From: CAZICM01 sp964537685
GTDB taxonomy: Bacteria; Myxococcota_A; Polyangia; Polyangiales; Polyangiaceae
Assembly (NCBI GenBank): GCA_964537685.1
Contig: CAZICM010000018.1
Span: forward strand, 1-64,000
DNA length: 64,000 bases
Direction of reading: 5' to 3'
Shown: one piece after another, positions 52,401-60,258 of the stretch
How positions within the stretch are numbered: the stretch's first letter is position 1
How the letters are laid out: every line of letters starts with the position of its first letter
Notes under the pieces: generated by a model
The model's input: only the letters and a program-made list of their open reading frames with translations
The model's database searches: none
What the model was told of the DNA's origin: nothing
Position numbers and translations under genes: made by a program

Positions 52401-53876
52401 ATTCACCGCGTACATCCGCAGGGTGCGTCCAAAGCGTCCAGCCTTCACAATGCGGTAGGAGAGAGGCCGATGCCTCACTTGCTCCAGGCTAAGTTCGGGC
52501 CCGATGCCCTCGGGAGCTCCATAAACGCTGACATATGCTCGGTAATAAAACGCATGCTCCCAAACATAGAGTACATTGTAGACCAACCACCCAAGAGCAG
52601 CTCCGCTTGCAGCAATGGCCGCAAGGATAACCAAGATGCGGTTGCGCTTAATACCGCGCTCTTTTTTCCGCTTTGAAAGCTCCTTGGATACCTTATCCTT
52701 GAGCAGCGCTTGATCGATCCATGGGCGCAAAACCTGGGAAAAAGCATCATGCCATAGCTCTACAACCTTACCACTCTCCCGCCTTCGAATTAGCTTTCCC
52801 TCCTCCAGCACCTGCAGAATGCGCTGTACATGAGCCGATTGAATACCCCAATTCTCCAACGCCTGTTTCTCGAGAACCTCCACCGGATAAGACATCTTAA
52901 CGCCAATGCTAGGGGCAAGCAAATCCAATATCTTCGCCGCCCCCGCATGATGCTCGATTCCCAGCTTCTGAACGATTTCCTCGACAAACGATCGAACGAT
53001 TCCACCGCGCTCGCCGAGCTGTTTATACAGCGAAAGGCTAAGCTTCCGATTCATTCCAGAACCGGCGGCCTTCCACAGCGTTGTGCAAACAATTTGTAAG
53101 AAGGGCAAATCAACCCCCGAGCTTCCCGCGTTAATCTCGGTTAGCCCCATGCCTCCTTCGCTTGCCCGAAGATCCTTGAGTAGCTCATCGGTGAGACCCG
53201 GCTCTACTTCGCCGTCAAATGGAGGCTCTTTCACGGGTTTTTCGATGGCGTTCCTCGCGCCTTCTCCATCCAGGCGGACCAGGCGATAGCTGCCTTGGTT
53301 AATCGTCAGTAGGTGAGAACGCAAGGTGTCCATGCCCGCGAGGTATTCCTCGCGCAAGGAAATTACCACATGAACATCGGCTCCCGACCGGAGAAGGGCA
53401 CTGATTTCCTGTCCAAAAGCATCGATTTGCCCCCCATGCCGGATAAAGAGCTGCTCGGCCTGATCGAGAATGAGAATCACCGATTTGTCATCGCGGTTGG
53501 CCTCGCTCACCAGCTCGCGAAGACTTCGATCTTCGGCGCCTTCCGCTTCTTTGCCCAAGGAACGGCTTAGCTTTCGGCGAATTCCTTGAATCGGAGAAGC
53601 CAGCCATTTATCCACATAGACAACAAGCGTTTCGGGATCGCGAAGCTCGGGAATGACAAGCACCTTCAGCAAGGATGTCTTGCCAACGCCCGAGGGAGCG
53701 ACCAAAACGGTCAACGGAAACGCAAGAATCTTATTGACCAGCAGCGACGCATCCCTATCTCGGCCAAAGAAAAATGCCTTATCGCTTTCCTCGTAGGGCC
53801 GCAGGCCAATATAGGGCTGCATGGCAATAGGGGGCGTAGGTGTGCTAGGACGTTCAAGGCTGGATGAGGAACTCAT
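49491..53876 (-). CDS. STAND NTPase (nSTAND1-like) - membrane helix - YD/RHS-like repeat protein
   Basis: 1461 aa. The N-terminal PYIGLRPYEESDKAFFFGRD is the entry motif of novel STAND NTPases; Walker A APSGVGKTSLL (about 59-70) and Walker B VILILDQAEQLF follow, then winged-helix-like ALENWGIQSAHVQRILQVL. After a basic segment (KRKKERGIKRNR) a single membrane helix (about 413-436, ILVILAAIAASGAALGWLVY) leads to a C-terminal about 1000 residues of YD/RHS-like repeats of about 45 residues (YDERGRKTEERYEDADG, YDEHGNLKELRHLDG), more than fifteen units. By the positive-inside rule the NTPase is cytoplasmic and the repeats periplasmic. STAND proteins are sensor switches in immunity and signalling. 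It overlaps the TIR-caspase-SIR2 gene (ATGA), with AGGAG 9 bases upstream. Confidence 0.85.
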   Translation of the reverse strand: MSSSSSLERPSTPTPPIAMQPYIGLRPYEESDKAFFFGRDRDASLLVNKILAFPLTVLVAPSGVGKTSLLKVLVIPELRDPETLVVYVDKWLASPIQGIRRKLSRSLGKEAEGAEDRSLRELVSEANRDDKSVILILDQAEQLFIRHGGQIDAFGQEISALLRSGADVHVVISLREEYLAGMDTLRSHLLTINQGSYRLVRLDGEGARNAIEKPVKEPPFDGEVEPGLTDELLKDLRASEGGMGLTEINAGSSGVDLPFLQIVCTTLWKAAGSGMNRKLSLSLYKQLGERGGIVRSFVEEIVQKLGIEHHAGAAKILDLLAPSIGVKMSYPVEVLEKQALENWGIQSAHVQRILQVLEEGKLIRRRESGKVVELWHDAFSQVLRPWIDQALLKDKVSKELSKRKKERGIKRNRILVILAAIAASGAALGWLVYNVLYVWEHAFYYRAYVSVYGAPEGIGPELSLEQVRHRPLSYRIVKAGRFGRTLRMYAVNGLDDGRGDPEAREMAALNKAYLEADRAYLNPSFWTYDYNRDGKIASEYAYTKYKELVQAIVYTADTRPDSSAAIAYFLNSQGRPGPVKTDPNDSAFFWAKRIHYSARGYEELVEYLGASGESIPGADQAFASKREYDKQGRVLSQISLDAKGQPMNDAFGNAQMKVIYDAGGDEFETRAFDAKGKPTRVKEGWSIQRVVRRDPYGNEIERAYLDVEEAPTVNQEGWHKAVFTPNEHGYPAEQWFFNNKGEPTTDKANGCYGYQHQYTDEGAQTRWTCMGKDRQPMPSKGGFISVGMDLDERDRVRRERYLDAEGKPTWNREGIAGRRFTYDDRGRITKTEHLGLQDEIVSNIHGAAIYTTEYDDANQTSTTSARNPEGKLVVTDEGQAIAKRVRDIWGNIVEETFWDQNERPMSTVGGYAGVRQIYGTRGQLVETMYLGKAGEVVFRKEGYAGWRAEFDDLGRRKLTRFVGLRKEATLSPQYGAAGWRSTYDEWGHELSKNYFGLDDKPIVSAQGEAGFRIRWDAWGSALEWTYVDLEGKPTLRVWDDKDKFSGSGYAIVERTFDEHGNIKEQAYFGLSKDEPVLHPQGWARVEHLYDEQDRQTQSAYFGLKGEPVQLVSAPGGYHRVNRSYDRWGNAVEIRYFDTDGKPVENREGYARLVREFDRFGKSYKQSMFKADENKATLSDGTHLVVTIRDSYGHIEKSEDFGPQDPPNKLRGERYTYDEHGNLKELRHLDGMDKPVTTPSAPCAVERLAYDKLQQLEDLICLDEDENPLGGLEEKAARIHYRYDDKGQLIQVQYFDKEDKPFRTSNDYASYRFSYDERGRKTEERYEDADGHLAKTKLGLSRMRFSYDAFDRVIEQSYVDENDAPVQPVAKMQIEYDPLGRRVLDRYLAPGDKHASLGKTGQHETYYEYDAYGKLLSISYRDTKGKPAKGYARFYDPTWQLCGRWIAEYDMNGKLKGNGRCE

Positions 53877-55996
53877 GTGGACCCACTCCTTCCCGGGGTG
53901 AGGGTTTCACACAGGGTGGATAGATCGATATCGACAAAAGGATCGGGCTGAAGACGATCCCAAAAAATCGCTTCAAAACTTGTTGCTGGCCGAGGGACAA
54001 CGATGGGGGGTTTCTCGATGACCCATATCTCGCTGCCCCCCTTCTGTCCCCTGCCAAACAGGTGGCTGACCAGGCGGTAGTGCCATAAATGCAAACTAAA
54101 CCCGAGAAACAAGAGGCGAGCCTTCCCGAAATAGCGCGCCAAAACGGTCGGCCGGCTGGCAGCGCTCTGAAGTGCCGCGAGAAAGCGAATATAGTCCGAC
54201 TCGGTCGCGATCACCGTATCCAATTCGTGTTCCTTGGCCAGCTCGATATCGTGCAGATAGGGAGAGCCTAGGAGTTTGTACAAAATACAATCGTCTTTCT
54301 CGACAACAATGCTATCGGGCATGCAAATCTCCGCTTCTGGGTGCATACCCTTCCGAACGCCGGGATGATGCTTGTTTCGAAGGACGAGAATCTTATTGTC
54401 ATCCTTGCCCTCTTTGGAATGGTTGATATGGGCCAGGAGCACATAGGGAATCTCCGCTTCATTAAGCTTGTCTTCAAGCGTGTAGTCGTACATGGCGGAG
54501 ATGGTAAGCCAAGGGCGTTTTCTACGTAGAATTAAGTTATGGGCGGGACTGTTCATAATCGACGCCACCTTGGATTGCTCTTCAAGAATGGCTCGAAATT
54601 TCGTTAAAAATATCTCGCGATCATGCTGCTGCTCCAGCCACTCCGCCGGCGTGGGGATAATCCCCTGATCCCATGCTGCAACATTAAGTCCTGCAATCTT
54701 GGCCAGCGCGGTGGTGACGGCCAGCCCACTGAGCGCATTTGTATTAAAAACACCATCTCCCAAGAAAACCACGACCTTTCCGCTATCCATGCCCGTGGAA
54801 AGGGTTTGAATGAGCTTGGTCTGATCGGGGGTAAGCGGTGGACGTTTTATTTTTGCATTGCTTTGCTTGGTGAGAATCGCCTGGGATGGCGAGCCGCCCG
54901 TGGAAAGAAGGCAGGGCGATGGCTGCTCGCGCCTTTCCATTTGCCGCTTCACGTAGTCATAAACTTCCTGGGCAGTCGTGACTGTGTTCCCATCGGCATC
55001 CGCCTCGTTTGACGTGAACGCGCGAATCAGGCTGCCTGTAAATACGGTATTCCGTTCCTTCCATGGGTCGATGAGGGATGGGGGCATAGATGTAATAACA
55101 ATATTCCCCTGGGCAAGGGGACCTAATGCATCTTTGATTTGGGAGGCATCGCCTTGCGGATAATAGCCATCGAGCACCACAAGGCGAGTTCGTTCGGAAG
55201 ATTGGTTGAGATACTCATTCCGGAGTAAATCCAAAGAAATCCAATTGTATTTGATGTGTTTTATCGCTGCATCCGCCACGCTGAGGTACAGCGTGGAACC
55301 ATCCAGCAACAGATAGCCGCAGAAATAAAGCAAGATCATGCCCTCTGAATCGGGCCGGCCATTTACAAAGAAATGGTCCAGTGCCTCCAACAGATCTTGC
55401 ACTGCCGGGGGATTGAACACTTTCTCGGCCTCAAAACCGCATTGAGGCTGGCGAAGGGCTTGGTAAAGCTCCTCAAGGTTGTTCTTCACAGCGGGCAAAG
55501 CCGGCATACCCTTGACCACGCCCGTGCCAATCAACAGCGCGCGCCGGCGCGGACCTAATGGTCTTTGGCCCTCGGAGGACGGAGGGGCACCCTCGAGTTT
55601 TTGAAGTATGGCCTTTAGGAGTCCTTGATAGGAATCGGCCGATCGATCGCCGCTCCAGCCAATCATGTTGAGATATTGGAATTGCTCGTAGGGCTTTGGC
55701 GGCGTTACCTGATCGAGCAGGATATTGATCAGGATGCCTTTGCGTACGGCCTCATCGGCCTCGGAACGAAGCCAGGGCGATTGTCCCGAGCGGGCCTTTT
55801 TGACGGCGCTCTCGGACCAGCATAGGATAATACAGCGGCTGGCCTCTAATTGTTTAATAATTTCGGGAGCCCATGCGTCACCGCCCGTTAGATGCCCATC
55901 GAACCAGGTCTCAAAGGATTCAGTCTTGAGAGCCCTCTCCAATTCGGCAACACGTTCGGCGTCTTCGCTCGCATGGGATAGAAATACGTCTGCCAT
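53873..55996 (-). CDS. TIR - caspase-like - SIR2-like triple fusion with altered caspase and SIR2 catalytic sites
   Basis: 707 aa. Residues 1-130: TIR domain (MADVFLSHASEDAERVAELE, FETWFDG), retaining the NADase-type Glu in SPWLRSEADEAV at W+4. Residues about 155-350: caspase/peptidase C14-like fold (RRALLIGTG...YDYVKRQM), but the FSGHG-type His motif reads FCGYLL near 225 and the LDCCYSG-type Cys motif reads LDGYYPQG near 280. Residues about 404-690: SIR2-like fold (VVVFLGDGVF, ISAMYDYTLE, LYKLLGS, ATESDYIRFL, RLLFLGFSLHLWHYRL), in which the GAG loop reads GDG, TTNYD reads SAMYD, and KLHGS reads KLLGS. So only TIR looks catalytically competent. Start ATG 55996 (AGGT 8 bases upstream). Partner gene follows with a 4-base overlap. 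Likely an immune effector. Confidence 0.85.
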   Translation of the reverse strand: MADVFLSHASEDAERVAELERALKTESFETWFDGHLTGGDAWAPEIIKQLEASRCIILCWSESAVKKARSGQSPWLRSEADEAVRKGILINILLDQVTPPKPYEQFQYLNMIGWSGDRSADSYQGLLKAILQKLEGAPPSSEGQRPLGPRRRALLIGTGVVKGMPALPAVKNNLEELYQALRQPQCGFEAEKVFNPPAVQDLLEALDHFFVNGRPDSEGMILLYFCGYLLLDGSTLYLSVADAAIKHIKYNWISLDLLRNEYLNQSSERTRLVVLDGYYPQGDASQIKDALGPLAQGNIVITSMPPSLIDPWKERNTVFTGSLIRAFTSNEADADGNTVTTAQEVYDYVKRQMERREQPSPCLLSTGGSPSQAILTKQSNAKIKRPPLTPDQTKLIQTLSTGMDSGKVVVFLGDGVFNTNALSGLAVTTALAKIAGLNVAAWDQGIIPTPAEWLEQQHDREIFLTKFRAILEEQSKVASIMNSPAHNLILRRKRPWLTISAMYDYTLEDKLNEAEIPYVLLAHINHSKEGKDDNKILVLRNKHHPGVRKGMHPEAEICMPDSIVVEKDDCILYKLLGSPYLHDIELAKEHELDTVIATESDYIRFLAALQSAASRPTVLARYFGKARLLFLGFSLHLWHYRLVSHLFGRGQKGGSEIWVIEKPPIVVPRPATSFEAIFWDRLQPDPFVDIDLSTLCETLTPGRSGST

Positions 55997-56173
55997 ATTC
56001 AATACCTATTGTCGGATGAATTCGACTTGCATCAGTAACAGCAAGGACCATGCCGCACGGGTGCAATTGGTATTGAATGGTGATGAAAGGGAAAAGGCTG
56101 AGCGGGCGCTCGGAATGTGCGCGAAGTGTTTGCGACTCACCCGCACGCTTTGCGCAATCGTGACAAATCTGGC
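55997..56173. other. Intergenic region between the triple-fusion gene and the LSDAT-SLATT gene
   Basis: About 180 bases, which must contain the promoter of the triple-fusion/STAND pair and the 3' end of the LSDAT-SLATT transcript. No convincing promoter or terminator was seen. Confidence 0.3.
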
Positions 56174-57520
56174 CTAACTGTCATCGGCCTTCTCCTGCGC
56201 CTTCTCTTCTTGCTCTTTCTTGTTTCTTTCCACCGCAATTTGATTCACAAAACGCTCGACATCTTCGGCCAGCAATTGCTCCACGCTCAGCACAAAGGCC
56301 GAGTGCGCCCGGTTATGGCTGGGATATTCCGCGTACTTCCCGCTCCGTTCCAAATAGAGCCAGCCTTCGCTCTTCAAGTGTTCAATCGTATGGCGAAAAT
56401 GCCTCCAACGTTCACCATTGCGGAAGAACTCTTCCCATGCCGCCGCGATGGTCACCAACAAGCTAAGTCCAATAGAGAGCCAGCGCATGATTTCTCCGGC
56501 AAGATGGGAATAGCCCTCTTGCTCCGAAAGACTTGCCGATGTGGTGGTGAGTACGGGCACGAATGCCGCCGCTACAATCACGATGCGCCTTGACCAATAG
56601 TATTTTCGTTGACACGCCGCCGCCTTGCCCTCCATCCATTGAATCTGATCCAGCCATCGGTCGACGAGAAATCGTTTCTTGCTTTCGGGAAGCCGCAGTG
56701 CGCCAATCAGTTCCTTGAGGGAAGCATTGGGGTCGCCCTTGGCCTGAGGCTTGGAGGGCTTTTTAAAGGGAGGAATCGCATCGCGCTTGGAAAGTCCCGC
56801 CAAAATGGCTTCGTACAGCGCTTCGGGGCCGTCGGCCATAGGAACAATTTGAAAACGGCCCTCGGCGGGAAGGCGGCTTGCCCCCCCGGATGTCTTTCGA
56901 TCGGCGAGGGCTTGGGCGACGATATCCGCCGTACCACCCGAACCCGCAAGCACAAGGATGGGTCTGTCCGCCGCCACGCTATTCTCGATATCCTCCCAGG
57001 ATATTTCTCCTCCGCCCACCACAATGAGCAGCGAAGGCATAGCGCCTGCCATGGCGTCGGCAATATCGGCCATCCATGGCGATTCGTCGCCAGGCCGATC
57101 CCCGGGTACAAGCACCAGATGACTATGGTGAGGCTCAACAGGAATCGAAGCACGATGAGACCGGCCCTCGCCAGATATGGAGATCATACCTTCGGGGGCG
57201 ACGCCCAGCAGAGGAAAGTGGGCGTCGATTTGCTTTCGGGCCGAGCCCATCAGACCAACGATATCGGAATCCATGCCTGAATCCACCACCACGGCACCAA
57301 GCTTTTCAGCGGCTTGAGCGATGCCCTCGGAGAAGAACGTGGCAAATTGAGTATGGAGAGCCGGCTCTGCATGTTGAAGACGGCCCGAGAGAAGCACCGT
57401 GGGCAAAGGACAGGACAGCTCCAAACTGCGCAATCCTTCGGCCAGATTGTGCGGCGTGGTGATGCGAAGGGCGTGAATGCGCGTGTGGAGATGGGTTTCG
57501 AGTGTAAAGATGCTGTGCAT
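56174..57520 (-). CDS. LSDAT (SLOG/TRPM-like) - SLATT membrane protein
   Basis: 448 aa from ATG 57520. Residues 1-215 match the LSDAT ligand-sensor family (GAVVVDSGMDSDIVGLMGSA, HSHLVLVPGDRPGDESPWMA, GGGEISWEDIENSVAADRPI, LVLAGSGGTADIVAQAL). Residues about 270-440 match SLATT/DUF4231: two membrane helices (IVIVAAAFVPVLTTTSASL; MRWLSIGLSLLVTIAAAW), then WRHFRHTIEHLKSEGWLYLE and AHSAFVLSVEQLLAEDVERF. These families were predicted to sense nucleotide-derived second messengers and to form membrane pores in conflict systems (Burroughs and colleagues). A TTG at 57580 gives a longer frame, but the domain starts at 57520. Codirectional with the pair on the left, 178 bases upstream of it. Confidence 0.85.
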   Translation of the reverse strand: MHSIFTLETHLHTRIHALRITTPHNLAEGLRSLELSCPLPTVLLSGRLQHAEPALHTQFATFFSEGIAQAAEKLGAVVVDSGMDSDIVGLMGSARKQIDAHFPLLGVAPEGMISISGEGRSHRASIPVEPHHSHLVLVPGDRPGDESPWMADIADAMAGAMPSLLIVVGGGEISWEDIENSVAADRPILVLAGSGGTADIVAQALADRKTSGGASRLPAEGRFQIVPMADGPEALYEAILAGLSKRDAIPPFKKPSKPQAKGDPNASLKELIGALRLPESKKRFLVDRWLDQIQWMEGKAAACQRKYYWSRRIVIVAAAFVPVLTTTSASLSEQEGYSHLAGEIMRWLSIGLSLLVTIAAAWEEFFRNGERWRHFRHTIEHLKSEGWLYLERSGKYAEYPSHNRAHSAFVLSVEQLLAEDVERFVNQIAVERNKKEQEEKAQEKADDS

Positions 57521-57735
57521 TGAGATAGGTGAATCGGCTCTTAGTGGATTGCCCCGGAATATGTCAAGAAAATGATTCAAAGGGCGCTAACCCCCTATTT
57601 TCACCGATTCAAATGAGGCATGCGTTCGAGTTCGCCTTTGAAGGAGCCGAGATATTCCATCCGTGATGGTTAGACATCAGCCAAGCGCTAATTCACCCAA
57701 GATTGCGATCCCGCACAAAATATGTTCGCCATCGC

Positions 57736-59010
57736 TCAAACATACTCGCTCACATGGCGAGTACGTATCGCTTCCGCCTTCTTCATGACGAGCAACTTGC
57801 TTAACTCCAGGGCGGGCCGCACAACTGCAGGTTCGAACGCAGCCATTAGGTTTGACGGCGTGTCGTACTTCAGCACGTCCAGAACCCAAGCTCCGTACTT
57901 CTGCTTGAGGTCACGAAACATCGAGAATGGTTCTTCGGACTCGTCAATGATCGGAACAAAAGGAATCATGTAGTCAGGCATCGTTGCCTGTAATTCGAGT
58001 GGACTGGATTTAGGGTTGGTGATATCTGCAACGATGAAACGGCTCAGACCGGCCAGTGTCTTAATCGTCTCGCTAAAGTCGCGCTGAGTAGGTCGTTCAA
58101 AATCGAACATCATCGGGACAAAGTTAAGAGAGCGCAACTTGTCGCGGATCATGTCAAGAACCTGCTTCCTCTCCGGCGTAAACCGGCCAAGTATGAGTAC
58201 CCCCTTGCTTCCAATTGTGTCGATTACCGACTTGAGGCGGTCGTTTCGAAGCAGGAGATGAACGAACTGAGCTACCTCCAGATCGTCAACCGTCACGGTT
58301 GGTTCTTCGGTTGAGAAACCAACATATGGATACCGAAACACAGGCGTTATCCGTAGATCCTTCTGCACAGTGCCGACGACTGAAGCATCCCACACGGACG
58401 CGCCGTACACTGAGCAATCGGTCAAGTTGGCATAGTCCAATGCCGTCCGGACCATAATGCTGAGGGCGAGATCGGCACGCAATAACTGGGCGTGCTGTAA
58501 GCTGGCAGCGGTTAAATCGGTGCGGTACAGCGTTGCGTCATTCAGGGTGGCATGGGTGAACTGCGCTTCAACTGCTTCGGCCTCGGAAAGATCACATTTA
58601 GTCAGGTTGGAGCCATCAAAGTGTGTTCGCCGCAGCTTGGCCAAGCAGAGGTTTGCTTCGACAAGAGTGGCATTGCAGGCACTCGCCTCACTGAAGTCGG
58701 CCGAGTGGCAAATTGCTCCGTCCAGTCGCGCATCATCAAGATTGCAGAACCGAAGATTGGCACCGGCGAGTGTCGCATAATCCACCATCGATGATCGGAG
58801 GCTAGCATTGCTCAAGTCAGCATCCGTCAAGTCGGCACCGCTAAGCACAGCGTGCGAAAGGTCCGAAAAGCTGAGATCGGTTGAGCGCAGATTGGCAGAA
58901 GAAAGTTCAGCGGAAGACAGGTCTGGTGTGATAGTTGGGTTCTCCTTCCGCCAACAATTCCAAATTCGTTGACCTTGAGCAAGAATGGCTACATGTTCGG
59001 GATTCGGCAT
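57736..59010 (-). CDS. Pentapeptide-repeat protein with C-terminal TIR-like/Rossmann domain
   Basis: 424 aa. Start ATG 59010 (MPNPEHVAILAQGQRIWNCW), the usual family beginning, with GGAG 8 bases upstream. Residues about 30-200 are pentapeptide repeats (A(D/N)LxxADLxxAxL pattern: LSSADLSSANL-like, LSGADLTDADL, LDYANLTD). The C-terminal domain (KGVLILGRFTPERKQVLDMI, MMFDFERPTQRDFSETIKTL, FIVADITNPKSS, YMIPFVPIIDESEEPFSM) is a TIR-like Rossmann fold often seen in pentapeptide proteins of unknown role. Such domains may bind or hydrolyse nucleotides. It is adjacent and codirectional with the LSDAT-SLATT gene (215 bases away), so it may belong to the same island. Confidence 0.8.
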   Translation of the reverse strand: MPNPEHVAILAQGQRIWNCWRKENPTITPDLSSAELSSANLRSTDLSFSDLSHAVLSGADLTDADLSNASLRSSMVDYATLAGANLRFCNLDDARLDGAICHSADFSEASACNATLVEANLCLAKLRRTHFDGSNLTKCDLSEAEAVEAQFTHATLNDATLYRTDLTAASLQHAQLLRADLALSIMVRTALDYANLTDCSVYGASVWDASVVGTVQKDLRITPVFRYPYVGFSTEEPTVTVDDLEVAQFVHLLLRNDRLKSVIDTIGSKGVLILGRFTPERKQVLDMIRDKLRSLNFVPMMFDFERPTQRDFSETIKTLAGLSRFIVADITNPKSSPLELQATMPDYMIPFVPIIDESEEPFSMFRDLKQKYGAWVLDVLKYDTPSNLMAAFEPAVVRPALELSKLLVMKKAEAIRTRHVSEYV

Positions 59011-59156
59011 ACCCATATCTCCAACTGAGGGTTCCCTCTTACCTAGTGAGTTCTCAAGCGACTGCAATAGCAGCGTATGCTGCCCTCGCTCTCAGAAAAA
59101 CCACACGATGAAGCCTTGTCAACACCCTCGAAAAAAAATCACCCGGCACAGCCGGC

Positions 59157-59546
59157 ATGGCATATCCGCCAAACATAGCGCCATATCCGCCCCAATCGTG
59201 TGTTCATAAAAAATTCACCCAGCTTCGAGCCGGCCTTCCCGCCGCCACCGTTCCCGATGAAAAAGATTTGGCCAAGTACACGACCGAGCTGATCACCTTG
59301 AGCTACTCCCGCGCCAATGCTGCAGAGTTTCGCCAGCTTGGCGAATGGCTGCGCAATACGATGGCCTGGGGCAACTGGAATCTTGATATCCCACGCCATA
59401 TCCTCGGAAGGCTGCACAAGAAGAAGACCAACGCATCCGCGGGAGATCGAACGGCGGAACGGACGCGCGTGACAGTTTTCCTGATTGGCTTCCCCAAGCC
59501 ATTGAGCATCGAAGCCTGCTCCCGGATGGAACTGCATTCTGGCTAA
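59157..59546 (+). CDS. Uncertain short gene or remnant
   Basis: 129 aa. No family recognised. The middle reads DEKDLAKYTTELITLSYSRA and GEWLRNTMAWGNWNLDIPRH, which looks like real helical protein, but the start has no good ribosome binding site and the end (MELHSG) is abrupt. The opposite strand is also open over much of the same span. It may be a degraded gene in the gap between the pentapeptide and 209-aa genes. Confidence 0.3.
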   Translation: MAYPPNIAPYPPQSCVHKKFTQLRAGLPAATVPDEKDLAKYTTELITLSYSRANAAEFRQLGEWLRNTMAWGNWNLDIPRHILGRLHKKKTNASAGDRTAERTRVTVFLIGFPKPLSIEACSRMELHSG

Positions 59547-59599
59547 GCACCACCGATGATATTGTCCGGATCAGAGAGATGGGACTTGCCCATCGATTG

Positions 59600-60229
59600 C
59601 TATCGCCCAAGCGCCAAATGAGAACCGGGTTCGGGATAGCAATGAAAGCTTACATATTTCTTATCCTGCGCATATAAACAAAATCCCTCGTAATGAATAT
59701 CATCGACAATCTGCGCCTGTCCGTGGAATATCGCCTGCCCTTCCCTCATCTCGCCCAACTCTCTTGCCCACTCCCTCATATAGACCATCGTATGGTTCCG
59801 ATGCCAATCCGCCGTGGCAAATACCCCAAATTTTGTTCCGCCATGGGTCTGCCTTGTCCCAATGGGAGCATTTGGTGGCTGATGCTTTAATTGATCGTTA
59901 TCGAGCTGAACATAAACCGCCGCGCTGTCAATGGTTACCCCCGACGAATCACGGAGCAGCGCATGAAGCTTACGCTCCGCGCCTCCATCCTCCGGGGGCC
60001 TGGATACCTCGACAACTCGATTCAGGGCTGTTCCAATTATGGGGGCCGCCTCCTCCACGTCGCCGCTTTTAATATCGATCTTCGCCTCTTGCAGATAACC
60101 ATATATGGCATGGTAGTTCGCCTCCCGCGAATCCCGCGACCTGCCTTCGCCCGACGTAATCTCGAAGCGTATCCGATTCAAGTTATTTCGAATAAACGCC
60201 TCAAACTTGGTTCTATTTGTCCTGTTCAT
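59600..60229 (-). CDS. Hypothetical protein at the end of the DUF2589 operon
   Basis: 209 aa, no family recognised. The N-terminus (NRTNRTKFEAFIRNNLNRIR) is basic and helical; the C-terminal half (VYVQLDNDQL, TKFGVFATADWHRNHTMVYM, EGFCLYAQDKKYVSFHCYPE) is beta-rich. No signal peptide. AGGAGG lies 6 bases before ATG 60229, and the gene is 29 bases after the DUF1906 stop on the same strand, so it is probably the last gene of that operon. Confidence 0.65.
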   Translation of the reverse strand: MNRTNRTKFEAFIRNNLNRIRFEITSGEGRSRDSREANYHAIYGYLQEAKIDIKSGDVEEAAPIIGTALNRVVEVSRPPEDGGAERKLHALLRDSSGVTIDSAAVYVQLDNDQLKHQPPNAPIGTRQTHGGTKFGVFATADWHRNHTMVYMREWARELGEMREGQAIFHGQAQIVDDIHYEGFCLYAQDKKYVSFHCYPEPGSHLALGR

Positions 60230-60258
60230 TCGCTCCTCCTATGCTCGCGCTCCACAGC

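Noticed and set aside
49491..53876. RHS/YD toxin delivered by the eCIS
   Set aside because: The N-terminus is a STAND NTPase with a central membrane helix, no RHS core-associated domain or C-terminal toxin is visible, and the gene is coupled to the TIR fusion instead.
59139..59537. Minus-strand frame of 132 codons opposite the uncertain short gene
   Set aside because: Composition and lack of ribosome binding site give it no more support than the plus-strand frame; neither is convincing.
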